The notes under the pieces: generated by a model
Told to the model about the DNA's origin: nothing
What the model saw: only the letters and a program-made list of their open reading frames with translations
Database searches by the model: none
In this document: piece after piece, positions 1 to 8,564 of the stretch
How positions within the stretch are numbered: the stretch's first letter is position 1
Layout: every line of letters begins with the position of its first letter
Made by a program: the position numbers and the translations under genes
DNA from: CAYNDB01 sp964395915
GTDB lineage: Bacteria; Nitrospinota_A; UBA7883; JAJRTC01
Reading direction: 5' to 3'
Length of the DNA: 58,870 nucleotides
Assembly (NCBI GenBank): GCA_964395915.1
Contig: CAYNDB010000002.1
Location: forward strand, 1-58,870

Positions 1-2208
1 GTTCAACGTTGCGCTGGGTCGCATCGCTTTTGACGTCTTCTCAAAATCTGGAAGAAAGTATCCGCCGATATCAACGGGGGATCCCTGCGCCCCATTAAGC
101 TCTTCAATAATCTTTGCTTCGTTGTCGGCAAGCTCTTTGGCTACCTTGGAGAAACGTTCCTGAAGATCCGTATCTTCAGTCTGCTCCGCCAGAGCCTCCG
201 CCCAGTACATGGCCAGGTAAAAATGGCTCCCACGGTTATCCAGCTCGCCACATTTACGGGAAGGCGACTTGTTGCTATCCAAAAACTTGCTGTTTGCCTT
301 ACCAAGCGTCTTGGAAAATATTTTGGCGTTTTTATTGCCGGTTGAATTACCAAGATGTTCAAACGACTCCGCAAGCGCCAGGAATTCGCCGAGAGAATCC
401 CATCGCAGATGACCTTCTTCAAGAAACTGCTGCACATGTTTTGGCGCGGAACCGCCTGCGCCTGTTTCAAAAAGTCCGCCGCCTTGCATCAGCGGCACGA
501 TTGAAAGCATTTTTGCGCTTGTGCCAAGTTCAAGTATCGGGAAAAGATCCGTATTATAATCACGCAATACATTGCCAGTGACTGAAATGGTATCCTTACC
601 ATCTCTCATTCTCTCCAGGGAGTATCGCGCCGCTTCCGCGACAGGCATGATACTAATATCAAGGCCGCTCGTATCATGATCTTTAAGATAGCGATTTACC
701 TTTTCTATCAACTGCGCATCATGCGCCCTGTTTTTGTCCAGCCAGAAAACAGCGGGAACGGAAGTGGCCCTTGCCCTGGTAACAGCCAGCTTTACCCAGT
801 CCTGAATAGGGGCGTCTTTTGCCTGGCATGCTCTCCAGATATCACCTTTTTCTACGGTGTGTTCCAGGATTGTGTTACCTGAGGAGTCAACAACGCGAAT
901 CGTTCCATCACCAGGGGACTGAAAAGTTTTGTCGTGCGACCCGTACTCCTCCGCTTTTTGCGCCATAAGGCCTACGTTTGGAACGGTCCCCATAGTCGCC
1001 GGATCAAATGCGCCATTCTTTTTGCAATTGTCTATAGTTTCCTGATACAGGCTGGCATAGCTGTGGTCCGGGATAACATATTTTGTATCATGCTGCTTAC
1101 CATCCGGACCCCACATTTGCCCTGAAGTCCTGATCGCGGCAGGCATGGAAGCGTCGATAATAACGTCGCTCGGCACATGCAGGTTTGTTATACCCTTGTC
1201 CGAGTCGACCATCGCTATTGCGGGGCGGTTTTTATAAACCTCCTGAATATCCGCTTCGATCTCCGCCTGCTTTTCCTCCGGCAAGCTTTTCATCTTGGTG
1301 TAAAGATCGCCAATACCGTTGTTGAAATCGACTCCAAGCTCAGAGATTACATCCGCGTGCTTTTCAATGGCGTCTTTATAGAACACCTTAACGCAATGAC
1401 CGAAAATGATCGGATCGGAAACCTTCATCATAGTGGCTTTCATATGCAGAGAAAAAAGTATGCCCTGCGCTTTTGCGTTTTCTATTTGCTCTTCAAGGAA
1501 TTTGGTCAAAGCATTTTTACTCATAAACGTCGCATCAAGAACTTCACCAGCCAAAAGCGGTGTTTTTTCCTTTAGAACTGTGACGTTTCCATCTCCATCG
1601 ACAAACTCAATCTTTGCGTCTGTCGCTTCACCAATAGTGGTGGATTTTTCGTTGGAACAAAAATCAGCGGCAGACATGCTGGACACATGAGATTTTGAAT
1701 CAGAACTCCAGGCTCCCATCGAGTGGGGATGCTTTTTTGCAAAATTCTTTACAGCTACCGCCGCTCTCCGATCGGAGTTTCCTTCTCTTAAAACAGGGTT
1801 AACAGCGCTACCCAAAACTTTTGCGTACCTTGTTTTAATTTCTTTTTCCGTGTCATTTTTCGGGTCTTCCGGATAGTCAGGGATGTTATAGCCCTTCTCC
1901 TGCAATTCTGCGATCGCGGTTTTTAACTGTGGCAGTGACGCGCTGATATTCGGCAGTTTTATGATATTCGCTTCAGGTGTCTTGGCAAGCTCACCTAATT
2001 TCGCCAGTTCATCGTCTATTTTCTGGTCGTCAGTCAGGTTATCAGGGAAGTTAGCAATGATCCTTCCCGCAAGAGAAATATCTCTTGTTTCTACAGAAAT
2101 GCCGGACCCTTTTGTATAGGCTTGTATGATAGGGAGCAAAGAGTACGTCGCCAGAGCCGGCGCTTCATCAACCGCGGTATAGATGATTTTCGATGTTTCT
2201 TTTGTCAT
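1..2208 (-). CDS. icd: Monomeric NADP-dependent isocitrate dehydrogenase, C-terminus cut by window edge
   Basis: Oxidative decarboxylation of isocitrate to 2-oxoglutarate in the cytosol (TCA cycle). The frame is open from the ATG at 2208 to base 1, giving 736 residues. This is nearly the full length of the roughly 740-residue monomeric (IDH-II) family and much longer than the dimeric type. It starts MTKETSKIIYTAVDEAPALA and ends with the family's C-terminal motif KAMRPSATLN, so only a few residues lie outside the window. Internal blocks such as NPVLREGNSDRRA and SLHMKATMMKVSDPIIFGH carry the substrate-binding Ser and Arg region known for this family. The start is supported by AGGAG seven bases upstream. 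A well-spaced sigma70-like promoter lies about 150 bases upstream. The next gene is divergent, so this is probably a single-gene unit at this end. Confidence 0.95.
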   Translation of the reverse strand, partial: MTKETSKIIYTAVDEAPALATYSLLPIIQAYTKGSGISVETRDISLAGRIIANFPDNLTDDQKIDDELAKLGELAKTPEANIIKLPNISASLPQLKTAIAELQEKGYNIPDYPEDPKNDTEKEIKTRYAKVLGSAVNPVLREGNSDRRAAVAVKNFAKKHPHSMGAWSSDSKSHVSSMSAADFCSNEKSTTIGEATDAKIEFVDGDGNVTVLKEKTPLLAGEVLDATFMSKNALTKFLEEQIENAKAQGILFSLHMKATMMKVSDPIIFGHCVKVFYKDAIEKHADVISELGVDFNNGIGDLYTKMKSLPEEKQAEIEADIQEVYKNRPAIAMVDSDKGITNLHVPSDVIIDASMPAAIRTSGQMWGPDGKQHDTKYVIPDHSYASLYQETIDNCKKNGAFDPATMGTVPNVGLMAQKAEEYGSHDKTFQSPGDGTIRVVDSSGNTILEHTVEKGDIWRACQAKDAPIQDWVKLAVTRARATSVPAVFWLDKNRAHDAQLIEKVNRYLKDHDTSGLDISIMPVAEAARYSLERMRDGKDTISVTGNVLRDYNTDLFPILELGTSAKMLSIVPLMQGGGLFETGAGGSAPKHVQQFLEEGHLRWDSLGEFLALAESFEHLGNSTGNKNAKIFSKTLGKANSKFLDSNKSPSRKCGELDNRGSHFYLAMYWAEALAEQTEDTDLQERFSKVAKELADNEAKIIEELNGAQGSPVDIGGYFLPDFEKTSKAMRPSATLN

Positions 2209-2356
2209 GTTCTCCTCATGCGCTATTTTTTGTGTTAACAATACTTAAAGGTTTGAATGAAGCATAGCCACATTCAAATATTTTTGGATACTCGCCATTT
2301 CCTCCGTTTCAAATACTGAACCTCGTTTATCTGATTCTGGCTCAAGCAGAACAATG

Positions 2357-2385
2357 TTTATACACACTCTTTTTCATTTTGTCAC
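2357..2385 (-). promoter_or_regulatory. Sigma70-type promoter for icd
   Basis: Read on the minus strand there is GTGACA (2385-2380), a 17-base spacer and TATAAA (2362-2357). Each box is one base off consensus and the spacing is ideal. It would start a transcript roughly 140 bases before the icd ATG. Inferred from motif match only. Confidence 0.5.
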
Positions 2386-2778
2386 TGGTTTTAAGCCTTT
2401 TTTTATATATCAAAAATAACGTGGAAGCCGCAATAATCGACAAAAATTTCAGGGAATTGTCTACCCTCTTTTTTTTTTGGCGATTGAGCAATTGGAAGGC
2501 TTAAGAAATTATAAAAATTGACGCTTGGCGTCGGAATAAAATGCTCGGTCCCGCAACCTATCGCGAAAATAAAGGAGCTTTAAAATCAAATAAATATATA
2601 GCGCAACTTAATGTTGCCTCACGTAAAAGCACCTACAGGAAGACTTTCGGAAGCCGTATAGGAACATAGCGCACGGCTTTAGTGATTTTAGCGCGGCCCC
2701 AAGACAGGGAGGTTTACACAGACGCATTTAGCGCGTTAAGATAGTGAAAATCCATTTTATTTTATTCTTCTATTAAAT

Positions 2779-2829
2779 AATTCTACAATGCCGAGCGCTT
2801 GTCTATTTTTACCTGCCAGAAGTAGAATT
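2779..2829. repeat. Inverted repeat in the leader of the RcoM-like gene
   Basis: AATTCTAC (2779-2786) and GTAGAATT (2822-2829) are perfect reverse complements separated by 35 bases. They end shortly before the ribosome binding site (CGGGAG) of the PAS-LytTR gene. This could be a 5' UTR stem or an operator for the regulator. Function not shown. Confidence 0.4.
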
Positions 2830-2846
2830 TCTGTCGGGAGTTTTAT

Positions 2847-3551
2847 ATGCCAAGCTTTATAGATGTCAAGAATATAGGGATCATACTGTTATCTCCCGAT
2901 TTCCGGGTGATTGGAATGAACTCTTTTGCCAAAAAAATGCTTGGCCCCGCCGCTAAGGGCATTGGCAAATCGGTGTTCCAGTTCCATCCCAAAAAAAGCC
3001 ATGCAAAACTGGAATACCTGCTAAAAGAATCTACCGACCATCATGACAACGCGCCTGTAGCGATGGTAATAGATGTTCTTAAAATGGTTCTGATGATAAA
3101 CGTATGCAAAATAGAAAACGAAGATGACAATGCGGAAGCGCAGCTTGCCATGACTTTTATAAATGTAACGGAGAAAACTGGCGCGGAGCTAAACCAGTCC
3201 AGCGGGATTATGGAGCTCAAAAAATTTCCCATATTTCATAACGACTCATATATTTTCCTTGATCCAGCGTCCATTTATTATATAGAGGCCGACGGCAACT
3301 ACTGTAAACTGCATACGGAAAATAAATCTTACTATCTGCATATCACGCTTAAAAGCATTCTGGAACGGTATACCGGCCCAAATTTTTTCCGTATACATAA
3401 AACATATATCGCCAACCTGCGGCATATAGCCGCAATTAAAAAGGGCGGTGATGGGCACACAGTTATATCTTTCGATAAGGAAGAGATGACGGAACTGCCT
3501 GTCGCCAAACGAAGAGTACGCGAGCTAAAAGAGGCTTTGGAGCTTATATAG
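2847..3551 (+). CDS. rcoM: RcoM-like PAS-LytTR transcriptional regulator, probable haem CO sensor
   Basis: Single-component regulator of 234 residues: an N-terminal PAS domain (about 5-110) and a C-terminal LytTR DNA-binding domain (about 130-234, with the YIEADGNYCKLHT and FFRIHKTYIANL blocks). RcoM of Burkholderia xenovorans has the same architecture. It binds CO at a PAS haem ligated by His74 and Met104, with Cys94 as the ferric-state ligand. Here FHPKKSHAKLEYLL matches the segment around that His, making His47 the equivalent, and PVAMVID places Met73 at the distal ligand. No Cys occupies the Cys94 position; the segment reads ESTDHHDN instead. The gene lies 114 bases upstream of cooS on the same strand, which strongly supports CO-dependent control of the coo genes. 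The start has CGGGAG at good spacing. Haem binding is inferred from residue conservation. Confidence 0.75.
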   Translation: MPSFIDVKNIGIILLSPDFRVIGMNSFAKKMLGPAAKGIGKSVFQFHPKKSHAKLEYLLKESTDHHDNAPVAMVIDVLKMVLMINVCKIENEDDNAEAQLAMTFINVTEKTGAELNQSSGIMELKKFPIFHNDSYIFLDPASIYYIEADGNYCKLHTENKSYYLHITLKSILERYTGPNFFRIHKTYIANLRHIAAIKKGGDGHTVISFDKEEMTELPVAKRRVRELKEALELI

Positions 3552-3665
3552 CCCGTTAATCATGACGAAAACCCCTTTCGTCAAAAGTTCCTTGAATATT
3601 TACATCCCGTGGCTATTCTGCCATAAAGAGGAATCAGGGTTTCAACACAAATACAGAGGGGTATC

Positions 3666-5687
3666 ATGCCAAATATTGACCTTTTCGCTAAGGAAAAAGA
3701 ACAGAGAAGTAAACTTCGCACTTCCGACCCGGCAACGCAATATATGATCGACTATGTCGAGGGGTTGGGCATGGATACCGTTTTTACCCGGCAAAAAAGA
3801 TATGAAGAAAGCTTTATGGGAATCTTCCCAAAAACCGGCAGATGTGATTTCGGTTCTATGGGAATCTGTTGCAGACAATGCCTTATGGGGCCGTGCCGAG
3901 TATGGCACAAAGATGTTGGTCTGCCGCTAAGGATTAATACGCCAAACCAGTCACGCGGAACCTGTGGAGCGACAGCGGATACAATTGTCGCCCGCAACTG
4001 GCTTGTTTTTCATGCCAGAGGCTGCGCCGCGCATTCCACCACCTGCAAGGATACCGCTGAGACTCTTCTGAAAACCGCAAGAGGGGAGACTACGTATGAA
4101 CTAAAAGATAAAGCCAAGCTGAAAGCTGTCGCAGGCAAACTGGGCTTTAACGGCGGGGCGTCCGATGCGGAACTGGCGGAGAAAATCGCCCTTACGGTGC
4201 TTTCCGATGTTATGGGCAAACCGGATGGGGAATCGAACAAAGACGGTATGGCTTTTGCCAACGCATACCTGCCGCCAAAAGTTGTTGCGCGGCTGAAGGA
4301 GCTTGAAATAATGCCTACATCCAGCTTTGAGGATCTGGCGGATGCCGATCACCAGGCTGCAATAGGGATGATGGCGGATCCGTACTACTTCATCATGCAA
4401 AGCCTTAAGGTAGGTGTTGCGGATATGATGGCTCTTGCAATGACAACGGAAATTCACGATATCCTCCTCGGCACGCCGTCACCTGTTCCGACAAAAATAG
4501 GCATCAACGTGGTGGATGAAAAACAGATCAATATCGCGATGCATGGCCATATCCCCACTCTTTGCGAAAAGCTTATTGAGCATTCGCAGACAAAAGAGTT
4601 TCAGGACAAGGTTGCGCTTGTCGGCGCGGAAGGGATAAACATTGTCGGGCTCTGCTGTACAGGCGCGGAAGTTCTTCAGCGTCACCAGATACCGCTTGCC
4701 GGCAACAACCTCCAGGAAGACCTGCTGATAGCTACAGGAGTGGTGGACGCATTCATAATGGATGTCCAATGTTCCTACCCAAGCACGCACAACATGGCGG
4801 AAAACTTCCACACCAAGGTAATCACGACAATGAAGGACGCGCGTGTGCCTATGGCGGATCATATACCGTTTAAGGCTGAAAAAGCAGACGAGTGGGCAAA
4901 GCAGGCGCTGGAACTTGCGATTAATAATTTTGCCAAACGTCCGGGCAAATCTCATATACCTCCACATGAGCCTAAAGATGCGATAGCCGGATTCTCTGTA
5001 GAGGCTTGTGTTAATGTCCTTTCAAAGCTTGACGCGGAAAACCCGCTCAAGCCGCTTATTGATAACATCGTTGCGGGTAATATCTACGGAGTTTGCCTTG
5101 TGGCGGGATGTACCAGCCCCAAGCTTGCGACCGACGAGGCCTACAACGTCATCGCCAAAGAACTTTTGTCGAAAAACGTGCTGATTGTCGGTACCGGATG
5201 CGCCGCAGGTTCATGTGGACGCGGCGGGATGCTCGACATAAAGGCTACAGAACAATATGCAGGCGAAAAACTGAAGGCTGTTCTACAGGCGCTTGGCGAA
5301 GCGGCTGGCCTGGGGGCGCCACTTCCACCAGTCTGGCATCTTGGATCGTGCGTAGACAACTCAAGAGCTGTAAGCCTTACAAGCGCGCTTGCCGTAGCGC
5401 TCGACACGGAGATTAAGGACCTGCCGGTTGTGGTATCGGCGGCGGAAGCTGTCACCGAAAAATCGGTATCTATCGGAAGCGGCGCGGTCGCTCTTGGTTT
5501 CCCTGTTCATATAGCTGTCGTGCCTCCGATTGTTGGAAGCGCAACTGTTGTGAAGCTTCTTACAGAAGATATGAAGGAGCTTACCGGCGGATGCTACATC
5601 GTAGACCCGGATCCGAAAACAGCGGCAAAAACTCTGTTGGACCATATCACTCAAAGAAGAAAAGGGCTTGGCCTCTCTGTTCTGTAG
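3666..5687 (+). CDS. cooS: Anaerobic (Ni-Fe) carbon monoxide dehydrogenase catalytic subunit
   Basis: Oxidises CO with water to CO2, two protons and two electrons at a [NiFe4S4] C-cluster; cytosolic homodimer. The 673-residue protein is full length for CooS. Cys60 and Cys68 fit the intersubunit D-cluster. Cys69, Cys72, Cys77 and Cys100 fit the B-cluster. C-cluster ligands are all recognisable: the HGHIP motif (293-297), Cys331 (CCTGAE), Cys369 (QCSYPS), Cys482, Cys512 (GTGCAAGSCG) and Cys562 (GSCVDN). The start is preceded by GAGGGG. It is followed after 6 bases by a ZIP-like transporter gene and then cooC, so the three look cotranscribed under the upstream RcoM-like regulator. No acetyl-CoA synthase, CooF or energy-converting hydrogenase gene lies in the window, so this appears to be a monofunctional CODH with an unidentified electron acceptor. 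Confidence 0.97.
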   Translation: MPNIDLFAKEKEQRSKLRTSDPATQYMIDYVEGLGMDTVFTRQKRYEESFMGIFPKTGRCDFGSMGICCRQCLMGPCRVWHKDVGLPLRINTPNQSRGTCGATADTIVARNWLVFHARGCAAHSTTCKDTAETLLKTARGETTYELKDKAKLKAVAGKLGFNGGASDAELAEKIALTVLSDVMGKPDGESNKDGMAFANAYLPPKVVARLKELEIMPTSSFEDLADADHQAAIGMMADPYYFIMQSLKVGVADMMALAMTTEIHDILLGTPSPVPTKIGINVVDEKQINIAMHGHIPTLCEKLIEHSQTKEFQDKVALVGAEGINIVGLCCTGAEVLQRHQIPLAGNNLQEDLLIATGVVDAFIMDVQCSYPSTHNMAENFHTKVITTMKDARVPMADHIPFKAEKADEWAKQALELAINNFAKRPGKSHIPPHEPKDAIAGFSVEACVNVLSKLDAENPLKPLIDNIVAGNIYGVCLVAGCTSPKLATDEAYNVIAKELLSKNVLIVGTGCAAGSCGRGGMLDIKATEQYAGEKLKAVLQALGEAAGLGAPLPPVWHLGSCVDNSRAVSLTSALAVALDTEIKDLPVVVSAAEAVTEKSVSIGSGAVALGFPVHIAVVPPIVGSATVVKLLTEDMKELTGGCYIVDPDPKTAAKTLLDHITQRRKGLGLSVL

Positions 5688-5693
5688 AGCTAA

Positions 5694-6575
5694 ATGTTAC
5701 TTGACTATCTGCTGGAGTGGGAAAAACTGACGATTTCCCACTCCGCATATTTAGGCTCTGACGGGATATTATCTGTAGTGTTAACCGGATGGGTTCCGAT
5801 TTATATCGGCCTTTCTCTTCTCCTGTTCGCCAAATCTATCACCGAAAAAACAATCAACATGCTTTTATATGTAACGCTCGGGTTGATGCTTTTTCTGCTG
5901 ATATCCACATGCTCCATGGTCTATACGCTAAGGGGCACAGCTTCCCCTTTCAGCATGTTTGCATATTCAACGGGAGGCTTTTTTGCAGGCTCCATCACCT
6001 TACTTTTATATAACGCTTTTAAAATGGAAGTGATGAAAGGCCCAATGGACAACGCGATGAGGGGCGACTTTCCACAGAAAATCTTTCTTCTCCGGGCAGC
6101 GCCTATAGATAGAATAAAGACCTATAACGTTTATCCGCTCAGCATAGCGATAGCATGGGGCATCGGGCTTCATGGCATAGGCGAAGGGCTTCTTGTATCG
6201 CACCTTCAGGAAGGGCCCGCATCCGGTATGAAACTGCTTCCGCTTGCGGCGCTCTTTTCGCACAAGATGATTGAAGGACTGGGAATTGCCGTGCCTATTT
6301 TAAGGTCGCCTTTTAATTTGGGCAGGTACATACTGCTTGGAGCGATTGCCGGTTTCCCGCTTATTATAGGATTCTGGCTTGGAACGCTTTCGGTGTCGCC
6401 AGTCGTCACAATTTTTTCGCTTTCAGCGGCGGCGGGAATAATTTTTTACGGACTTATGATGCTTGCGGAGTTAACATACCTGGCATCACGACAGGATATC
6501 AATCCGGTTATAGCCTTTATGGTGATAGTCGGCTTTTTCTCGGTATTTTTCGGCCTTCATCTGGCCGCTGGTTGA
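5694..6575 (+). CDS. ZIP-like multispanning metal transporter in the coo operon
   Basis: A 293-residue hydrophobic protein with about eight predicted membrane spans. Two helices carry the metal-binding signature of ZIP family transporters: His160-Gly-Ile-Gly-Glu164-Gly and His190-Lys-Met-Ile-Glu194-Gly. In ZIP proteins these H-x-x-x-E pairs in spans 4 and 5 form the binuclear metal site. The loop before them is not strongly His-rich. It sits between cooS and cooC with 6- and 10-base gaps, so a role in supplying nickel or iron for the C-cluster is a reasonable inference, though ZIP proteins more often carry Zn, Fe or Mn. The ribosome binding site is weak (GTAGAGCTAA). Family assignment rests on the two motifs and topology; overall similarity is remote. 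Confidence 0.6.
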   Translation: MLLDYLLEWEKLTISHSAYLGSDGILSVVLTGWVPIYIGLSLLLFAKSITEKTINMLLYVTLGLMLFLLISTCSMVYTLRGTASPFSMFAYSTGGFFAGSITLLLYNAFKMEVMKGPMDNAMRGDFPQKIFLLRAAPIDRIKTYNVYPLSIAIAWGIGLHGIGEGLLVSHLQEGPASGMKLLPLAALFSHKMIEGLGIAVPILRSPFNLGRYILLGAIAGFPLIIGFWLGTLSVSPVVTIFSLSAAAGIIFYGLMMLAELTYLASRQDINPVIAFMVIVGFFSVFFGLHLAAG

Positions 6576-6585
6576 GGAGCTTTTC

Positions 6586-7362
6586 ATGAAGATAGCAATT
6601 GCAGGCAAGGGAGGGGTAGGCAAAACAACATTAAGCGCGTCGCTTGCGCGCCTCCTTGGCAGAGACGGCGAGAAGGTGTTTGCGATAGACGCCGACCCAA
6701 ACACAAACCTTTCAATATCACTCGGCATACCTCGCGAAAAATCGGATAACTTCACCCCGATAATAGAGATGAAAGAACTTATTGAAGAGCGAACAGGCGC
6801 GGCTCCTGGAAGCATGGGGAACTATTTCAAACTTAACCCTAAAGTGGACGATCTTCCCGATCGCTTCAAGTACGAATACAAAGGTGTGATGTTTCTTTTA
6901 ACCGGCGCGTTAAGGGAGCCTTCAAGCGGATGCTACTGTCCGGAAAACTCGTTACTTAAAGCCCTCCTTATGAATATGATTCTGGGGAGGGACGAGACGG
7001 TAATTCTTGATATGGAGGCGGGATTTGAACATATTACACGCGGAACGGCTCAGGCGTTTGACGCGATGATTATCGTAGTTGAACCAAGCGTACGGACCAT
7101 GCTTACCGCTAGCCGCATACAGAAACTTGCGGAAGAGATAGGTATAAAAAATATCTTCTATGTAGGAAACAAGGTTGAAAACGATGAGGATATGGAATTT
7201 CTGAAAAATGAAACAATAAACGCAAGCTTCCTGGGGATGATTTCCATGTCAGATGAAATTCGCAGGGCAGACCGCGACGGCACAGCTCCGTTTGATACCT
7301 GCCTAAAAATGGTTGACGAACTGGAACAGATCAAGACGAATCTTTTTAAGGAAATAAGCTGA
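6586..7362 (+). CDS. cooC: CODH nickel-insertion accessory ATPase CooC
   Basis: MinD/ParA-type ATPase that inserts nickel into the C-cluster of CooS. The 258-residue protein has the deviant Walker A GKGGVGKTT (7-15), including the signature Lys8. It also has IDADPNTN (switch region) and the Cys-X-Cys pair Cys116/Cys118 (GCYCPENSLL), which binds Ni at the dimer interface in characterised CooC. The start has GAGGAG six bases upstream. It closes the coo transcription unit, with a stem-loop directly after it. Confidence 0.93.
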   Translation: MKIAIAGKGGVGKTTLSASLARLLGRDGEKVFAIDADPNTNLSISLGIPREKSDNFTPIIEMKELIEERTGAAPGSMGNYFKLNPKVDDLPDRFKYEYKGVMFLLTGALREPSSGCYCPENSLLKALLMNMILGRDETVILDMEAGFEHITRGTAQAFDAMIIVVEPSVRTMLTASRIQKLAEEIGIKNIFYVGNKVENDEDMEFLKNETINASFLGMISMSDEIRRADRDGTAPFDTCLKMVDELEQIKTNLFKEIS

Positions 7363-7377
7363 ATATTCGCATTCTAT

Positions 7378-7416
7378 ATCGTAAATATCACGCTTTGCTG
7401 GCGCGATATTTACGAT
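7378..7416. terminator. Stem-loop between convergent cooC and the ACIII-like operon
   Basis: ATCGTAAATATC and GATATTTACGAT form a perfect 12-base stem around a 15-base loop, which itself has a CGC/GCG pairing. It lies between the stop codons of convergent operons, so a bidirectional terminator is likely. There is no strong T tract on either side, which lowers confidence. Confidence 0.5.
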
Positions 7417-7425
7417 CATATCCAG

Positions 7426-8091
7426 TTATTTGATAAAACTCCGCACATAAGCGGCCACGTCATTAATTTCACTCCTGTTGAGTGCAGACTTCCATCCCGG
7501 CATAAATTTCCCTTTACCATTTCGGATAAGCTCTACAAGGGCCTTGTCGCTGTAATGCCCGGTGACTTTCTGTTGAGTGAAATCCACCATGGGAGCCCCT
7601 ATTATTTTTGCAAGAATACCGTTGCCTTTTCCTTTAGGCCCGTGGCATGAGGCGCAAGCGCTTTGAAACAGAGCTCTTCCTCTGCGAACATCTCCAATCA
7701 TCCGAAGATCGGAGCTTTTGATTACCGCAAGGTATGCCGCAATGTTCTTAATGTTTGATTCGGTAATGGCATTGCGCCACACTGGCATAAGATCCCCTAC
7801 GGCTCTTCCATAACCGCCAATAATTTTACTCATTTCCTCTATACTTTTTTTCTGATATTTATCAGAGGTAAGGTCGGCGGGGGAAAGACCCAGCTTTTGC
7901 GCCAGCGGTCCCAGGCTGTTTCCAAGCTGCCCATGGCAAACCATGCAATAGGATCGATACAGCCGTTTCCCTATGTATGGATTAGAGTCTTCCTGGGCGG
8001 CGGCCAGCGTAGCCGTAAAAAGGATCGATAGAAAAATAAATGCATTTAGCAGGTATTTATTAATAACGTTTTTGTTAATGACGGTTATCAT
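7426..8091 (-). CDS. Dihaem c-type cytochrome, last gene of the ACIII-like operon
   Basis: Periplasmic or membrane-tethered electron carrier of 221 residues. A hydrophobic signal or anchor (about 12-32) is followed by two cytochrome c domains with CMVCH (49-53) and CASCH (146-150). The latter is followed by the typical GPKGKG segment, and each domain has a plausible distal Met (LMPVW, FMPGW). I start it at the ATG at 8091, which has a strong GGAGGTGAA site and overlaps the upstream gene's stop as ATGA. An in-frame GTG at 8133 would give a longer form without signal-like context. In classical ACIII operons a second NrfD-like subunit (ActF) often follows ActE, and this dihaem protein stands in that place. 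It may accept electrons from ActE and pass them to an oxidase or reductase. Confidence 0.85.
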   Translation of the reverse strand: MITVINKNVINKYLLNAFIFLSILFTATLAAAQEDSNPYIGKRLYRSYCMVCHGQLGNSLGPLAQKLGLSPADLTSDKYQKKSIEEMSKIIGGYGRAVGDLMPVWRNAITESNIKNIAAYLAVIKSSDLRMIGDVRRGRALFQSACASCHGPKGKGNGILAKIIGAPMVDFTQQKVTGHYSDKALVELIRNGKGKFMPGWKSALNRSEINDVAAYVRSFIK

Positions 8092-8564
8092 TTCACCTCC
8101 TGTAAATTTCGCACATATGCTGTAATTTCCCACGCTTCTTTATCTGTGAGTTCATTTCGGTAATTTGGCATCATCATATCGTTGACCAGTATTTTTTTGA
8201 AAATCTCTCCATCGGTAAGCTCCTTTGTCCCTTCTTCAATCAGATCAAACGGCGTGGTATCAAGCTTCAGGGCGACTTTTGTATCCGAAATACCAGCTTT
8301 CCCATGACAAACCTGGCAGTAAATTTCGTAAAGAGGTTTTCCACGAAGCGCCGTCTTTTCGTTAAGGGAAAATGGGGACGCTAAAGTCGCAGGATCTGTA
8401 TTCTCATAGTTAAATTTTGAGCCATAGACAGGGATTGAACCTTGCGGGTTTAGCCGACGCGGGCTTTCCTGAGTCCTGAAGCTTACCTGGTCGTAAAGAT
8501 CACGATCCACGTTCTCGCATCCAGCGAGTAATATAACAGCCAAAATAAGCGTGGCTCTTTTCAA
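8088..8564 (-). CDS. actE: ActE-like monohaem cytochrome c lipoprotein
   Basis: A 158-residue lipoprotein cytochrome. MKRATLILAVILLAGC gives a lipobox (LAGC, Cys16), and CQVCHG (83-88) binds one haem. A Met-rich segment near the C-terminus (DMMMPNYRNELT) supplies the likely distal Met. In alternative complex III, ActE is the monohaem subunit that delivers electrons to soluble cytochrome or oxidase. It overlaps ActD by four bases and the following cytochrome by four bases, showing tight translational coupling. Confidence 0.82.
   Translation of the reverse strand: MKRATLILAVILLAGCENVDRDLYDQVSFRTQESPRRLNPQGSIPVYGSKFNYENTDPATLASPFSLNEKTALRGKPLYEIYCQVCHGKAGISDTKVALKLDTTPFDLIEEGTKELTDGEIFKKILVNDMMMPNYRNELTDKEAWEITAYVRNLQEVK

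Larger units (their letters stand above)
2209..2846. other. Long AT-rich divergent intergenic region between icd and the CO-sensor gene
   Basis: These 638 bases separate divergent genes. They contain the icd promoter, a T10 tract near 2470, a short hairpin (GCAAC/GTTGC, 2603-2617), and an 8-base inverted repeat just before the regulator gene. I see no convincing reading frame with a ribosome binding site and no tRNA or known riboswitch fold. Confidence 0.5.

Noticed and set aside
114..581. Open frames on the plus strand across 1-2200
   Set aside because: They are antisense shadows of the monomeric isocitrate dehydrogenase, which is open across the whole minus frame to the window edge.
3552..3665. 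Phased TT steps (11-base spacing) upstream of cooS as an RcoM operator
   Set aside because: RcoM sites are described as direct repeats of TTnnnG; the spaced TT steps here lack the G, so the match is too loose to claim a site.
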